A DNA stretch of 47,308 bases from Lachnospiraceae bacterium (GCA_024698485.1 JAILRC010000036.1:1-47308); one strand, 5' to 3'; shown: positions 23,313 to 33,077, numbered from the stretch's first letter. Notes: a model not told the origin generated them from the sequence alone. Made by a program: numbers and translations.

Positions 23313-25590
23313 ATCCCAGCCACTTGGTCATTACATCCCTCAGTCTGTTCAGATCCACCGGCTTTGCCACATGTTCGTTCATTCCGGAGTTCTTTGCTTC
23401 CTGAACATCCGTCATGAAAGCATTTGCCGTCATGGCGATGATGGGTATGGTCTTGGCATCCGACAACGGAAGGGCACGTATGGCCTTTGCCGCATCATAG
23501 CCGTTCATAATTGGCATCTGGATATCCATGAAGATGATATCAAAGTACTCTGCCCCTCTTTCGGAGAAGAGTTCCACAGCCTCCGCTCCGTTCGCCGCAC
23601 ATTCCACGTGTATGCCCGTCATTTCCAGAAGTTCCTTGGCGATCTCCGTGTTCAGCTCATTATCTTCTACCAGAAGGGCTCTTCTGCCCGTAAAATCGTT
23701 TTCCTTGAACTGTCTGATCTCCTGCTCCTTCATCTCAACCTTTTCATCGCCCAGCATCTGATGAAGAGCACTCACAACTCTGGATTTGAACAAAGGCTTT
23801 GAAATGAACGCCTTGACTCCCAGTCTTCTGGCCTCGATCTCTATATCCGTCCAGTCATATGCAAAAACTGCGAAAGTGGGGGCATTGTTCCCAAGACTTC
23901 CGTTAATGGCTTTGATGGCCTTGAGACCGTCGATCTCAGGCATCTTCCAATCCACAAGAGCCAGAGTGAAAGGATCGCCCTTCTTGGCCGCATCCAGAGC
24001 CGCATTGATGGCTTCACGGCCGCCGAAAGCTTTTTCCGCTCTCATGCCCAGATTGGTGAGCATGGTGCAGTTGGTCTCGCATGAAACCCTGTTGTCGTCC
24101 ACAACAAGGATGTGTATGTCCGTAAAACTGTTGTTCTTTTCTTCTTCGCCGTCCTGGATCTTGAGCCAGAAGGTGGCAGAGAACTTCGAGCCTTTTCCCA
24201 GAGCACTTTCAACTTTCATCTCGCCGTTCATCATGTTGATGATGTTCTTTGCAATGGCGAGACCAAGTCCCGTTCCCTGTATGTTCTTGGTCTTTTCGTT
24301 GTATTCGCGGGAGAAGGGCTCAAAGAGATGTCTCATAAATTCTTCCGACATTCCCACACCGTTATCTTCGATAACGAATTCATAGCAACCCATACCGTTC
24401 TTAATGTATTTTTCAAAGATGGAGATCTTGATCTTACCGCGTTCGGGCGTGTATTTCACCGCATTTCCCGTAAGGTTCATGAAGACTTCTTCAAGTCTCG
24501 TGGCATCGCCGATGACCTTCTCATGCTCTACGTTCATTACGTTGCAGATGAAATCCTGATGCTTGTCATCCGTCTGGGGATGGATCATGGTCACAAGATT
24601 GTCCATGAGATCCGAAAGGGAGAAATTCTCTTCGGAAAGTTCCAGGCGGCCGGTGTCGATCCTGGACATATCCAGAACGTCGTTTATGAGCATGAGCAAA
24701 TGCTTACTGGAATCGGAGATTTTTTCAAGACAATATGCCACTCTTTCCTTATCGTCAAGTCTCGTAATGGCCAAAGCCGTCATTCCCACGATACCGTTCA
24801 TGGGAGTACGGATGTCATGGCTCATCCGGGAAAGGAAATCGGATTTTGCGTTGTTTGCGCTGTTTGCTACTTCCAATGCCCCCTTCAGCGCTTCCTGCAT
24901 CTGCAGCTCTTTCCTCTTCTGGGAATCGATCTTCTGGAAGCCCAAAAGGACTTTTGAAACCTTCTTCTTTTGATCTCTTTCCAGAACAATGAGATAGGTT
25001 CTTGTCCAGCCCACATAGTTGCTGACAAACTCCGTTGTGGCATTCTTCTGATCTCCCAGCCTTCTGTCAAGGGTGAAAATGTCGCAGAACTCTCTCACAT
25101 CGTCCTGATATTCAAAAGCCACGGTCTCATCCACGAACCTCTTGTATGCTCCGGAAAAGCGTCCTTTTTCGCCCAGGATAAAGGTGATGAAATCCTGGGG
25201 GATGATCTCATAAAAAGAATCTTCCTTGACATCTATGAAACATGCGTAATAAAAGATGGAACTGAAGGAATTGATGATGAGGCTCTGGTTCTCGATGGAA
25301 CGGGCGTTGGTGGAAAGTTTCTGCATGCCCTCTGCCAGTTCCCTGTTGGAATTGTAGGTGATGGCGCAATAGACGATACCACCCGCCCCCACAGACAAAA
25401 GAAAAGCCACCACCGCCGTCATCTGGAACCATCCGTTCATAACGATATTGGCGTCGGGGTAAGCTTCCGTAACTTTAACCGCAACATGAGTAAAGATCAA
25501 TGCAAATATAAGTCCGATAATCAGAGTAACCATCGAACTTACAGCCTGCGTATATACTGATCTTTTCGTTTTGGGGTCATTCTTTTTCAT
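23311..25590 (-). CDS. Membrane hybrid sensor kinase with two receiver domains
   Basis: A 759-residue hybrid kinase. Two TM segments (about 17-38 and 54-76) enclose a very short outer loop, then a cytosolic PAS-like domain (about 100-225), HisKA with His258 in RMSHDIRTPMNG, HATPase_c (NAVKYT, DNGVGM, GTGLGLAI), a first receiver (VVDDNR, Asp in VDWKMPEIDG, SKP lysine) and a second receiver (VEDNE, Asp in FMDIQMP, AKPVD). Neither receiver has a DNA-binding output. Both keep the phospho-acceptor Asp. It is transcribed behind a tRNA-Leu gene with no promoter or terminator between them. AAGAAGGGA precedes the ATG. Confidence 0.93.
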   Translation of the reverse strand: MKKNDPKTKRSVYTQAVSSMVTLIIGLIFALIFTHVAVKVTEAYPDANIVMNGWFQMTAVVAFLLSVGAGGIVYCAITYNSNRELAEGMQKLSTNARSIENQSLIINSFSSIFYYACFIDVKEDSFYEIIPQDFITFILGEKGRFSGAYKRFVDETVAFEYQDDVREFCDIFTLDRRLGDQKNATTEFVSNYVGWTRTYLIVLERDQKKKVSKVLLGFQKIDSQKRKELQMQEALKGALEVANSANNAKSDFLSRMSHDIRTPMNGIVGMTALAITRLDDKERVAYCLEKISDSSKHLLMLINDVLDMSRIDTGRLELSEENFSLSDLMDNLVTMIHPQTDDKHQDFICNVMNVEHEKVIGDATRLEEVFMNLTGNAVKYTPERGKIKISIFEKYIKNGMGCYEFVIEDNGVGMSEEFMRHLFEPFSREYNEKTKNIQGTGLGLAIAKNIINMMNGEMKVESALGKGSKFSATFWLKIQDGEEEKNNSFTDIHILVVDDNRVSCETNCTMLTNLGMRAEKAFGGREAINAALDAAKKGDPFTLALVDWKMPEIDGLKAIKAINGSLGNNAPTFAVFAYDWTDIEIEARRLGVKAFISKPLFKSRVVSALHQMLGDEKVEMKEQEIRQFKENDFTGRRALLVEDNELNTEIAKELLEMTGIHVECAANGAEAVELFSERGAEYFDIIFMDIQMPIMNGYDAAKAIRALPLSDAKTIPIIAMTANAFMTDVQEAKNSGMNEHVAKPVDLNRLRDVMTKWLG

Positions 25591-25625
25591 TATATATCCC
25601 TTCTTTCATATGGGGAGGGGGAAAA

Positions 25626-25705
<80 letters not shown>

Positions 25706-25716
25706 AAGTCGGCAGA

Positions 25717-27621
25717 TCACGCGTCTGCCATATTACTTCCCGTTTCCAGGAAATTGATGTAATCTCCTCTTGTGAGAGGTTTCGAATAATAATATCCCTG
25801 AATGTAAGATACACCCAGTTTCATCATTTCTTCAGCCTGTTCTTTCGTCTCGACTCCCTCTGCCACGATCTCAAATTCCATATCCTTGAGCATCTTAATG
25901 ATGGAAGTCATGATATGCCTTGCCTTGTCGTTCTCAAAGTAGGCACTGATAAGTTCCCTGTCGAACTTGACTATCTTGACGGGCATATCCATGATGTAGT
26001 TCAGGTTTGAGTTACCTGTTCCGAAATCATCCAGCGAGAAAGTAACGCCGTAGATCATGAGTTCGTTCATGTTTTTGAGCAAGATGTTCTTCTCGGCCAA
26101 AGAACCTGTCTCTGTGATCTCAAGATTGATCCAGGCAGGATCCACATGATTCTTGTTCATGATCGAAACAAAAGAATCTGCCAGGCATTCATAGGAACAC
26201 TGCACAGTGGAGAGATTGACCTCGATGTAATCGATGTCGAATCTTTCATTGAGCATTTCTCTCGAAAGCAGCTGACATGTCTTCTCAAACACTATCTCAC
26301 CGATCTTGATGATGGTGCCGTTCTTCTCCGCAACGGGGATAAAGAGATAAGGCGGAACGATTGAACCGTCCTCTCTCCTGATGCGAGCCAAGGCCTCAGC
26401 GGAAACGAACCGCTTTTCCCTGACGGAATAGATGGGTTGATAAAAAGCCTCAATCCTGTCATTGTCAATAGCGTCTCGAATGATCTCTTCGATCTCTCTT
26501 TCCTTCACAAGATCTGTCAAAGATGCGGGGGTAACAACATTAACCTCGTTCACATTGGTTCCCGAATATCCTATGAAACGAATGGCCTGGGACAAGGATT
26601 CCCAGCCGTCGAACTCCATCGAATCGGGAACATACATATATCTCGTGGGAAGGATGACATTCTTCTTCAAGCCCCAGCCGTAATTAAAACGTTCTCTGAT
26701 GAGTTCAAGGGCATCATTGGCATTTTCTTTGCTCTCGAAAGCCATACAGTACTCGCTGTCGCTGACAATGAATATGTCTCCTTTTTCGAAACTCATGATG
26801 TAACGATTGATCTCTTCCTGAATGTCTGCCTCAAGGCTCAGTTTCTTACCCACGTTCCTGTAAGGGGAGATTTCAAGAAAGACAAGGGAAAACTTCTTTC
26901 CGGTATTAAAATGCTGGTTGGCATACAGTCCCAGCGCATTTTCATTAAAAAAGCCCGTGTTCCTGTCCAGATTGGACTCCGGGTTTTCCAGTGCAAAATA
27001 GATGATGGCAACACCCAGTGCAGCACCGAAACTTACTATCAAGAGTTCATTGCGTAGGAACTGGATCACTGCGGCAACGGTCCAGGCTGCGATCCAGATG
27101 TAAACAACTTTGCGACGGTTGATGTTGACTACCCTTCTGTTCTTTTCCGTAGTGACCACGATCATCAGGATCACAAGGGCAACACAGATGTAGGTCGCGA
27201 TGGTGGAGGGGCCTTCGGTATAAAGCGCAACCCCTTCTTCATCATAGGCCACATAGATCGGAAGTGCATAGATCACCGCAGCCATCAGACACCAGGTCGT
27301 ATAGACTCTCCACATGGCCTGTTTATACTCTTTGTTGGACTTGTAAACGTCCGCGCAGAGATAGCGCAGTCCGAATATGCTGACAGACACCAGCGAAACG
27401 ATGTAAGTCTTGCAGATTATCTCCACAAAGATCGAGGGCAGCGTGTTCTCATGATTGATGCAAAAAATAGAAAGCATATCAAAAACAGTACAGATCACAG
27501 TTGCAAAAACCAACTCGATATAGTTCTGACCTGTCTTGATCATGATCTTTCTTCTGAACGAATAAAAATATACTATTGTCGCCAGCAGTGTAAGTCCACA
27601 GCATTGTGACAGTATACTCAT
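25717..27621 (-). CDS. Membrane EAL c-di-GMP phosphodiesterase with degenerate GGDEF
   Basis: A 634-residue protein with a 7-TM-like N-terminal sensor (to about 215, similar to the 7TM region of some histidine kinases). A degenerate GGDEF domain follows (NTGFFNENALGLYA..., with SDSEY where GGDEF should be). The EAL domain has all key catalytic residues: Glu in SAEALAR, Asn in VNLS, Glu in ITETG, DDFGTG, Lys in VKFDREL, EGVE and the QGYYYSKPL end. It should hydrolyse c-di-GMP, with the GGDEF remnant perhaps as a GTP or dimer sensor. The ATG at 27621 follows CGGAGG. tRNA-Leu and a hybrid kinase follow in the same transcript. Confidence 0.93.
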   Translation of the reverse strand: MSILSQCCGLTLLATIVYFYSFRRKIMIKTGQNYIELVFATVICTVFDMLSIFCINHENTLPSIFVEIICKTYIVSLVSVSIFGLRYLCADVYKSNKEYKQAMWRVYTTWCLMAAVIYALPIYVAYDEEGVALYTEGPSTIATYICVALVILMIVVTTEKNRRVVNINRRKVVYIWIAAWTVAAVIQFLRNELLIVSFGAALGVAIIYFALENPESNLDRNTGFFNENALGLYANQHFNTGKKFSLVFLEISPYRNVGKKLSLEADIQEEINRYIMSFEKGDIFIVSDSEYCMAFESKENANDALELIRERFNYGWGLKKNVILPTRYMYVPDSMEFDGWESLSQAIRFIGYSGTNVNEVNVVTPASLTDLVKEREIEEIIRDAIDNDRIEAFYQPIYSVREKRFVSAEALARIRREDGSIVPPYLFIPVAEKNGTIIKIGEIVFEKTCQLLSREMLNERFDIDYIEVNLSTVQCSYECLADSFVSIMNKNHVDPAWINLEITETGSLAEKNILLKNMNELMIYGVTFSLDDFGTGNSNLNYIMDMPVKIVKFDRELISAYFENDKARHIMTSIIKMLKDMEFEIVAEGVETKEQAEEMMKLGVSYIQGYYYSKPLTRGDYINFLETGSNMADA

Positions 27622-27676
27622 TTTTTCCTCCGAGTTTTCAGAAAAGCAGCAAATCCAATGAGACAATACACTAAAA

Positions 27677-27705
27677 ATTATAAACTTTATACCCAAAAAA
27701 TACAA
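27677..27705 (-). promoter_or_regulatory. Predicted promoter of the EAL/tRNA-Leu/kinase unit
   Basis: TTGTAT (27705-27700), a 17-bp spacer and a perfect TATAAT (27682-27677) on the minus strand. The leader to the ATG is about 49 nt. Confidence 0.65.
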
Positions 27706-27736
27706 TAACCAAAGCAAATAGGTTACACTTTTTTAA

Positions 27737-28216
27737 TCATACGCCTCTGCTGAGTCCCGTGATACCAGTTCTGGCAATTTCCAGGATCTTGTAGTCGGAA
27801 AGGAGTTTCAGGAAAGCTTCCAGCTTTGACTGGTCTCCCGTAAGTTCTGCCGTAAGAGAATCCGGAGTCACATCCACAACCTTGGCCCTGAAGATCTCAG
27901 CAATGGAAATTACTCCCTGTCTTGCTTCTTTTGTAGCTGCGATCTTTACCAGGATCAGTTCCCTGTATACGGACGAATCGGGGCTGAGTTCCTTGACTTC
28001 CTTTACATCTTCCAGTTTTTCCACCTGTTTCTTTATCTGATCCAGGATCTGCTCATCTCCCGTGACCACAACAGTCATTCTGGAATATTCGGGATTTTCC
28101 GTTTCTCCCACCGTGAGACTGTCGATGTTGTAGCCTCTTCTGGAGAACAGACCGGCAACACGGCTCAAAACTCCGAAAGTGTTGTCCACAAATATAGACA
28201 GAACCATTTTCCTCAT
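27737..28216 (-). CDS. ilvN: Acetolactate synthase small (regulatory) subunit
   Basis: The regulatory subunit that binds valine and tunes acetolactate synthase in branched-chain amino acid synthesis. The 159-residue protein has an N-terminal ACT domain (LSIFVDNTFGVLSRVAGLFSRRGYNIDSLTVGETE) and the C-terminal ALS_ss_C domain (RELILVKIAATKEARQGVISIAEIFRAKVVDVTPDSLTAELTG). Length is typical. The ATG at 28216 follows AGGAGG; the frame to 28240 is only an extension. The catalytic ilvB is not adjacent, which is unusual because the two are often paired. It follows the cysteine desulfurase gene by 36 nt. Confidence 0.96.
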   Translation of the reverse strand: MRKMVLSIFVDNTFGVLSRVAGLFSRRGYNIDSLTVGETENPEYSRMTVVVTGDEQILDQIKKQVEKLEDVKEVKELSPDSSVYRELILVKIAATKEARQGVISIAEIFRAKVVDVTPDSLTAELTGDQSKLEAFLKLLSDYKILEIARTGITGLSRGV

Positions 28217-28252
28217 ATCATTTCCTCCTGTTGATCGCATCGTCCGATCCTT

Positions 28253-29380
28253 TTATGCAAGGATCTTTCTGAAATCTTCCACTATATCTTTCAGGGCTTT
28301 CACGGTCTCCAGCATCTCCTCTTTTGTGTTCTCTCCGTTCAGAGAAAACCTTAAGGATGAGTTGCATCTCTCATTGGAAAAGCCCATGGCTTTAAGCACA
28401 TGCGAAGGCTTTCCGCTGCCTGCGGTGCAGGCGGAACCCGTCGATGCACAGATCCCCAGAGACGAAAGCCGCATCAGCACGCTCTCTCCCTTTACTCCGT
28501 TGATACTCACATTGAGGATCCCCGGCAACCGTTCATCGGTGTTCCCGTTGACAAAAACTCCCTTTATCTCTTTAAGAATAACAGTTTCCAGGAAATCCCT
28601 GAGTTCTTTCACTCTTTTTGCATCGTCCCTGTCCTTAAAGGCCGCCGCAAAGCCTGCGATACCGGGCACATTTTCCGTTCCGGATCTCAATCCTCTTTCC
28701 TGCCCTCCTCCGAAGATGAGAGGCGGAAGCTCCGCTTCCGTATCCTTAAACAGCAGGCCCACGCCTTTGGGTCCTCCGATCTTATGAGCGGAAGCACTCA
28801 ACAGATCTATGTTCATCTTCTTCACATCGATGGGAATGTGCCCGAAAGCCTGAACACCGTCGGTGTGAAAAAGGATCCGTTTTTTTCTTGTGATGCTCCC
28901 TATCTCTCCTATCCTTTGAAGCACTCCCGTCTCATTGTTTGCAGCCATTACCGATACAAGGACGGTGTCCTTTCTGACAGCCTTTTCAAGATCTTTTGGA
29001 TCCAGGATCCCATTCTCGTCAACATCAAGATAAGTGACTTCAAAACCTCTTCTCTCAAGGTTTTTACATGCATTCAAAACCGCATGATGCTCTGTCTTTT
29101 GTGTGATCACATGACGGCCTTTGTCCCTCAGGCTTTCTGCCACGCCCAAAAGGGCCCAGTTGTCACTCTCTGTACCTCCGGATGTGAAGAAGATCTCATT
29201 TCTGTCGGCATTAATGCCCTCTGCCAGCACATCTCTCGCCTCTTCCATGACTCTTCTGGCTTTCCCCGCCGCAAGATAGACGGCGGAAGGATTGGCAAAG
29301 TTTTCCGTCATTACGGGAAGCATGGCCTCAAGCGCACTTTTTTTCAGTTTTGTGGTAGCCGCATTGTCCAGATAGATCAT
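28253..29380 (-). CDS. Cysteine desulfurase (NifS/IscS-like)
   Basis: A PLP enzyme that takes sulfur from cysteine for Fe-S clusters, thiamine or tRNA thiolation. The 375-residue protein has YLDNAATTK, the FTSGGTESDN phosphate loop, THHA-like EHHAV, PLP-lysine in SASAHKIGGPKG, RSGTEN and the mobile-loop Cys in STGSACTAG. The short STGSACTAG loop segment places it with the IscS/NifS group rather than SufS. The ATG at 29380 overlaps the metA stop (ATGA), so an upstream frame to 29455 is rejected. No iscU or thiI is adjacent; neighbours are metA and ilvN. The sulfur acceptor is unknown. Confidence 0.95.
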   Translation of the reverse strand: MIYLDNAATTKLKKSALEAMLPVMTENFANPSAVYLAAGKARRVMEEARDVLAEGINADRNEIFFTSGGTESDNWALLGVAESLRDKGRHVITQKTEHHAVLNACKNLERRGFEVTYLDVDENGILDPKDLEKAVRKDTVLVSVMAANNETGVLQRIGEIGSITRKKRILFHTDGVQAFGHIPIDVKKMNIDLLSASAHKIGGPKGVGLLFKDTEAELPPLIFGGGQERGLRSGTENVPGIAGFAAAFKDRDDAKRVKELRDFLETVILKEIKGVFVNGNTDERLPGILNVSINGVKGESVLMRLSSLGICASTGSACTAGSGKPSHVLKAMGFSNERCNSSLRFSLNGENTKEEMLETVKALKDIVEDFRKILA

Positions 29381-30282
29381 AATTCGTAAGGTGTAACCTG
29401 ATAAACGTAATAATTGACCCAGTTGGTGTAGAGGGTATTGGCATGACCTCTCCATGAAAGAACGGGTTCCTTCTTGGGATCGTTATCGGGATAGTAGTTC
29501 TTGGGGATATCGGGATCTATGCCCTTTGCCAGATCTCTCTTGTATTCCTTGTCCAGAGTGATCCTGTCGTACTCCGGATGTCCCATGACAAATATCCTTC
29601 GCTTCTTTCTGTCCATGCATAAGAAAATCCCCGCCTCTTCGGATTCAGCCATGATCATGAGGCGTTTGTCGTTTCTGATGGCCTCGTTGTCCGATTCGGT
29701 GTATCTGGAATGAGGGATCTTGAATACATCATCAAACCCGCGCACCAAAGGCTCTTTGCGGTTCATGACATGGTGTTCGTAAATGCCCGAAAGTTTCTTT
29801 TTCAGATCGATCTTCGGAATGCCGTAATGATAGTAAAGCCCTGCCTGAGCTCCCCAGCATATGTGAAGAGTGGATGTTACGTTCTTTTCCGACCATGCCA
29901 TGATCTGCTTGAGTTCATCCCAGTAAGCCACCTCCTCAAAAGGCATCTGCTCCACCGGAGCTCCTGTGATGATCATTCCGTCGAACTTTTGGTTTTTAAC
30001 CTCCTCAAAGGTCATATAGAAGGTATCGAGATGGCTTGTGGCAGTGTTGTGTCCCACATAACTGGCTGTGGTCAGGAACGTGAGATCGATCTGAAGCGGC
30101 GTGTTGGAAAGGCTGCGCATCAGCATCACTTCCGTATCTTCCTTAAGGGGCATCAGGTTCAGAACAGCGATCTTAAGAGGTCGGATGTCCTGGGTCAGAG
30201 CCCTTTTTTCATCCATTACGAATATATTTTCCTTTTCAAGCACCTTCTTGGCCGGAAGGTCGTTCTGTACCTTAATGGGCAT
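29377..30282 (-). CDS. metA: Homoserine O-acetyltransferase, MetA type
   Basis: Activates homoserine for methionine synthesis. The 301-residue protein is of the MetA (glutamine-amidotransferase-like) fold: Cys142 in HICWGAQAGLYYHYG is the acyl acceptor, and HPEYD late in the chain carries the catalytic His and Glu. Residue 111 is Glu in TGAPVEQMPFEEVAYW. In this family Glu at this site goes with acetyl-CoA use and Gly with succinyl-CoA, so I call an acetyltransferase despite the MetA fold. GGAGA lies before the ATG. It follows ligA by 14 nt and overlaps the desulfurase gene, which may link sulfur and methionine metabolism. Confidence 0.96.
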   Translation of the reverse strand: MPIKVQNDLPAKKVLEKENIFVMDEKRALTQDIRPLKIAVLNLMPLKEDTEVMLMRSLSNTPLQIDLTFLTTASYVGHNTATSHLDTFYMTFEEVKNQKFDGMIITGAPVEQMPFEEVAYWDELKQIMAWSEKNVTSTLHICWGAQAGLYYHYGIPKIDLKKKLSGIYEHHVMNRKEPLVRGFDDVFKIPHSRYTESDNEAIRNDKRLMIMAESEEAGIFLCMDRKKRRIFVMGHPEYDRITLDKEYKRDLAKGIDPDIPKNYYPDNDPKKEPVLSWRGHANTLYTNWVNYYVYQVTPYEL

Positions 30283-30296
30283 TTCATGTCTCCAAT

Positions 30297-32255
30297 CTAC
30301 AATCCCAGAAATTCATCTTCGCTGATGATCCTGATGTTAAGTTTTCTTGCTTCCTTATTTTTTGAGGAATCGGATGTGATGTCGTTATTGATCAGGTAAT
30401 CGGTCTTGGAACTTACGGAACCTGCGACTTTTCCTCCTCTTTCCTCGATGTATGCTTTAAGTTCGTTTCTGTTCTTGAATTTTTCCACGCTGCCGGTGAC
30501 CACAAAGGTCATGCCTTGGAATTTGAGTTCTGCGGTACTCTCCGCTGCCTTTGCGATCTCCACCTGTCCCAGAAGGTCGTCCAGAACGGCGTTTACTTCC
30601 GGTTTTTTGAAGTATTCGGCATATTCTCTCGCAATAACATCGCCTATGCCTTCTATCTCCACCAGTTCCTCATAACTTGCCTTTCGTATCCTGTCCATAT
30701 CGTCGGAAAAATGTCTGCATATGAGTTTTGCGGTGGCTACACCGATGTTGGGTACTCCCATTCCGTAAAGTACACGGGCTGCAGAGGTTTTTCTGGCTTT
30801 TTCGACGGCCTTAAGGGCATTATCAAAGGATTTTTCGCCGAAACCTTCAAGTTCCACGATAGTATCTCTGAATCTTTCGAGTCTGAAAAAATCGGGAGTG
30901 GTTCTTAAGATCCCTTCATTTATCCATTTTTCAATGGTATTTTCGGAGATACCTTCTATGTTCATGGCATCCCTGCTGACAAAAAGGGAAAAGCTTTTGA
31001 TCTTCTTTGCCGCGCAGTCGGGATTGTTGCACATGAGGACCTTTACTCCATCATCTTCCCTGACTTCCGTAGGCATCCCGCATACGGGGCAGGCCTTCGG
31101 AGGCTGTGCCGTAGCACTCTCCGTCAGATTCCTTGCTATCTGCGGTATGATCATATTGGCCTTAAAGACTTCTATCCTGTCTCCGACTCCAAGTTTCAGT
31201 CCTTCCATAATGGACACATTGTGTATGCTGGCCCTGGACACATTGGTGCCTTCCAGTTCCACGGGTTCAAAAACCGCAACGGGGTTTATGAGTCCCGTTC
31301 TCGATGCACTCCATTCTATATCAAGAAGTGTTGTTTCAGCCGTCTCATCCTGCCATTTGAAAGCAATGGAGTCTCTGGGGAACTTTGCCGTTCTTCCCAG
31401 AGATGCCGAATACTCAAGATCGTCATAACTCAGAACAAGTCCGTCGGAAGGGAAATCATTCTTTGCTACCTGAGTTTTGAAGTACGAAAAGACCTCATCA
31501 AAATTATCCTTTCGCACAAGTCGTTCTTCAACACAGGTGAAGCCCATGGAGCTCAACCATTCAAAGCCTTCGTGGCGGGTTTTGAATCCCATGTCGGGAT
31601 CCGTGGAAATAAGCCCGAAGACATAGAGGTTCACATTTCTCTTCGCGGTAACGGCGTTACTCAGCTGACGCACGCTTCCGCTGCAAAGGTTCCTGGGATT
31701 CTTATATTTTGCATCGGCATCGGGGATCTCGCTGTTGATGCGCTCGAACTCCGAATAGGTGATGATGGCCTCTCCGCGGATCACAAGTTCTCCCTTGTAA
31801 GGGATCTTCAAGGGAATGTTCCTGTAAACTCTGGCGTTGTTGGTGATGATCTCCCCGATCTCACCGTTTCCTCGGGTAACGGCTTTTATGAGTTCTCCGT
31901 CCCTGTAGGTCAGAACATTTGTAAGACCGTCCATCTTCCAGGAAAGAAGACCTTCCCTGTCTCCCAGAAATGCCTTAAGGGTTTCCGGTTCCTTGGTCTT
32001 GTCCAGCGAAAGCATGGGAGAAGCATGTTTCTCCTTGGGCAGCTCCGAAAGCACCTCATACCCCACATTCACCGTGGGGCTCTGAGACATTACATAACCT
32101 GTTCTGTCCTCCAGACTTTTGAGTTCATCATAAAGCTTATCGTACTCAAAGTTGGACATTATCTCTATGTCTTTCTGCTCATAGGTCATTCTGGCCCTGT
32201 TCAGCAGTTCGACAAGTTCTTCGATCCTTTGACGGTCATTTCGGTTGTTATCCAT
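30297..32255 (-). CDS. ligA: NAD+-dependent DNA ligase LigA
   Basis: Seals DNA nicks in replication and repair. The 652-residue protein has domain Ia (10-50), the adenylated Lys107 in SWKMDG, the ligase core motifs (GEAIITYSEF, KYKNPRN), an OB fold, a Cys4 zinc finger (CPVCG...CNNPDC), helix-hairpin-helix repeats (ELEGFGEKSF; YGMGVPNIG; EIEGIGDVIA) and a BRCT domain (about 585-652). In domain Ia the Y-H-D-Y-D set that binds NMN reads as Y, E, N, Y, D (TYEQ...EIMSNFEYD), so the His and first Asp are changed, as I recall for this ligase branch. GGGGAAG before the ATG. It is in an operon with rluF and metA. Confidence 0.93.
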   Translation of the reverse strand: MDNNRNDRQRIEELVELLNRARMTYEQKDIEIMSNFEYDKLYDELKSLEDRTGYVMSQSPTVNVGYEVLSELPKEKHASPMLSLDKTKEPETLKAFLGDREGLLSWKMDGLTNVLTYRDGELIKAVTRGNGEIGEIITNNARVYRNIPLKIPYKGELVIRGEAIITYSEFERINSEIPDADAKYKNPRNLCSGSVRQLSNAVTAKRNVNLYVFGLISTDPDMGFKTRHEGFEWLSSMGFTCVEERLVRKDNFDEVFSYFKTQVAKNDFPSDGLVLSYDDLEYSASLGRTAKFPRDSIAFKWQDETAETTLLDIEWSASRTGLINPVAVFEPVELEGTNVSRASIHNVSIMEGLKLGVGDRIEVFKANMIIPQIARNLTESATAQPPKACPVCGMPTEVREDDGVKVLMCNNPDCAAKKIKSFSLFVSRDAMNIEGISENTIEKWINEGILRTTPDFFRLERFRDTIVELEGFGEKSFDNALKAVEKARKTSAARVLYGMGVPNIGVATAKLICRHFSDDMDRIRKASYEELVEIEGIGDVIAREYAEYFKKPEVNAVLDDLLGQVEIAKAAESTAELKFQGMTFVVTGSVEKFKNRNELKAYIEERGGKVAGSVSSKTDYLINNDITSDSSKNKEARKLNIRIISEDEFLGL

Positions 32256-32271
32256 GATACGTTCTTCCCCG

Positions 32272-33069
32272 TTATCTGTTATTTTTGGGAGTCGTTGTCT
32301 GCTTTTGGCTTTCTTTTGCCGGAAGCTTGCTTGAATTCACAAGGCTCTTCCTGAGTTCTTCCCTTTCGGACGTGGTCAGATGTCTGTACTCTCCCACCTT
32401 AAGGTTTCCCAGGGTTATATGCATGACTCTGACTCTTTTAAGGCTCACGACTTTATACTCAAAGTACTCGCACATTCGTCTGATCTGGCGGTTGAGTCCC
32501 TGAGTCAGGATGATCTTAAAACTCTTCTTTCCCGTAGGTTCTATCCTGCAGGGTTTTGTCACAGTGTCAAGGATGGGAACGCCACTTGCCATGCCCTTAA
32601 GGAATTCGGGTGTCAAGGGCTTGTTCACCGTCACTTCATATTCTTTCTCATGCCTGTTTCCGGCTCTCAATATCTTGTTTACAATGTCTCCGTCATTGGT
32701 AAGGAGCAAGAGTCCCTCGGAATCCTTATCAAGCCTTCCGATGGGGAAGATCCTCTTGGGATAGTGGATAAAGTCTATGACATTATCGGGTTCCCGCTTC
32801 GTGTCGGTGGTGCACACTATGCCCACAGGCTTGTAAAAGGCTATGAGCACCTGATTATCATCTCTTGAGACCGTTTTTCCGCAAAAGACCACTTCCTGTC
32901 CCGGAAGCACCTTTGTGCCGTTTTGAGCAACAACACCGTCCACGGTAACCTGTCCTTTTTCTACGAAAACGTCAGCCTCTCGTCTTGAACAGAGGCCCGC
33001 ATCGCTCAGATATTTGTTTATTCTTACCCCGTTTTCGAGTTCGGGCGTCTCAAACTTTTTATTCTTCAT
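32272..33069 (-). CDS. rluF: 23S rRNA pseudouridine synthase, RluF type
   Basis: Isomerises a uridine in 23S rRNA (U2604 in E. coli for RluF). The 265-residue protein has an N-terminal S4 RNA-binding domain (INKYLSDAGLCSRREADVFVEKGQV) and the catalytic domain with the Asp in IFPIGRLDKDSEGLLLLTND, YKPVGIVCTTD and QGLNRQIRRMCEYFEYKV. The last motif and CTTD point to the RluF branch rather than RluB. A basic tail follows (about 235-265). The ATG at 33069 has no ribosome site and sits 8 nt below a TATAAT, so its mRNA is probably leaderless. It heads the ligA-metA operon and is divergent from tRNA-Arg. Confidence 0.92.
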   Translation of the reverse strand: MKNKKFETPELENGVRINKYLSDAGLCSRREADVFVEKGQVTVDGVVAQNGTKVLPGQEVVFCGKTVSRDDNQVLIAFYKPVGIVCTTDTKREPDNVIDFIHYPKRIFPIGRLDKDSEGLLLLTNDGDIVNKILRAGNRHEKEYEVTVNKPLTPEFLKGMASGVPILDTVTKPCRIEPTGKKSFKIILTQGLNRQIRRMCEYFEYKVVSLKRVRVMHITLGNLKVGEYRHLTTSEREELRKSLVNSSKLPAKESQKQTTTPKNNR

Positions 33070-33077
33070 AAAGAAAG

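Noticed and set aside
31221..32354. 377-codon plus-strand frame opposite ligA
   Set aside because: Mirror frame of a well-conserved ligase; no independent start signals.
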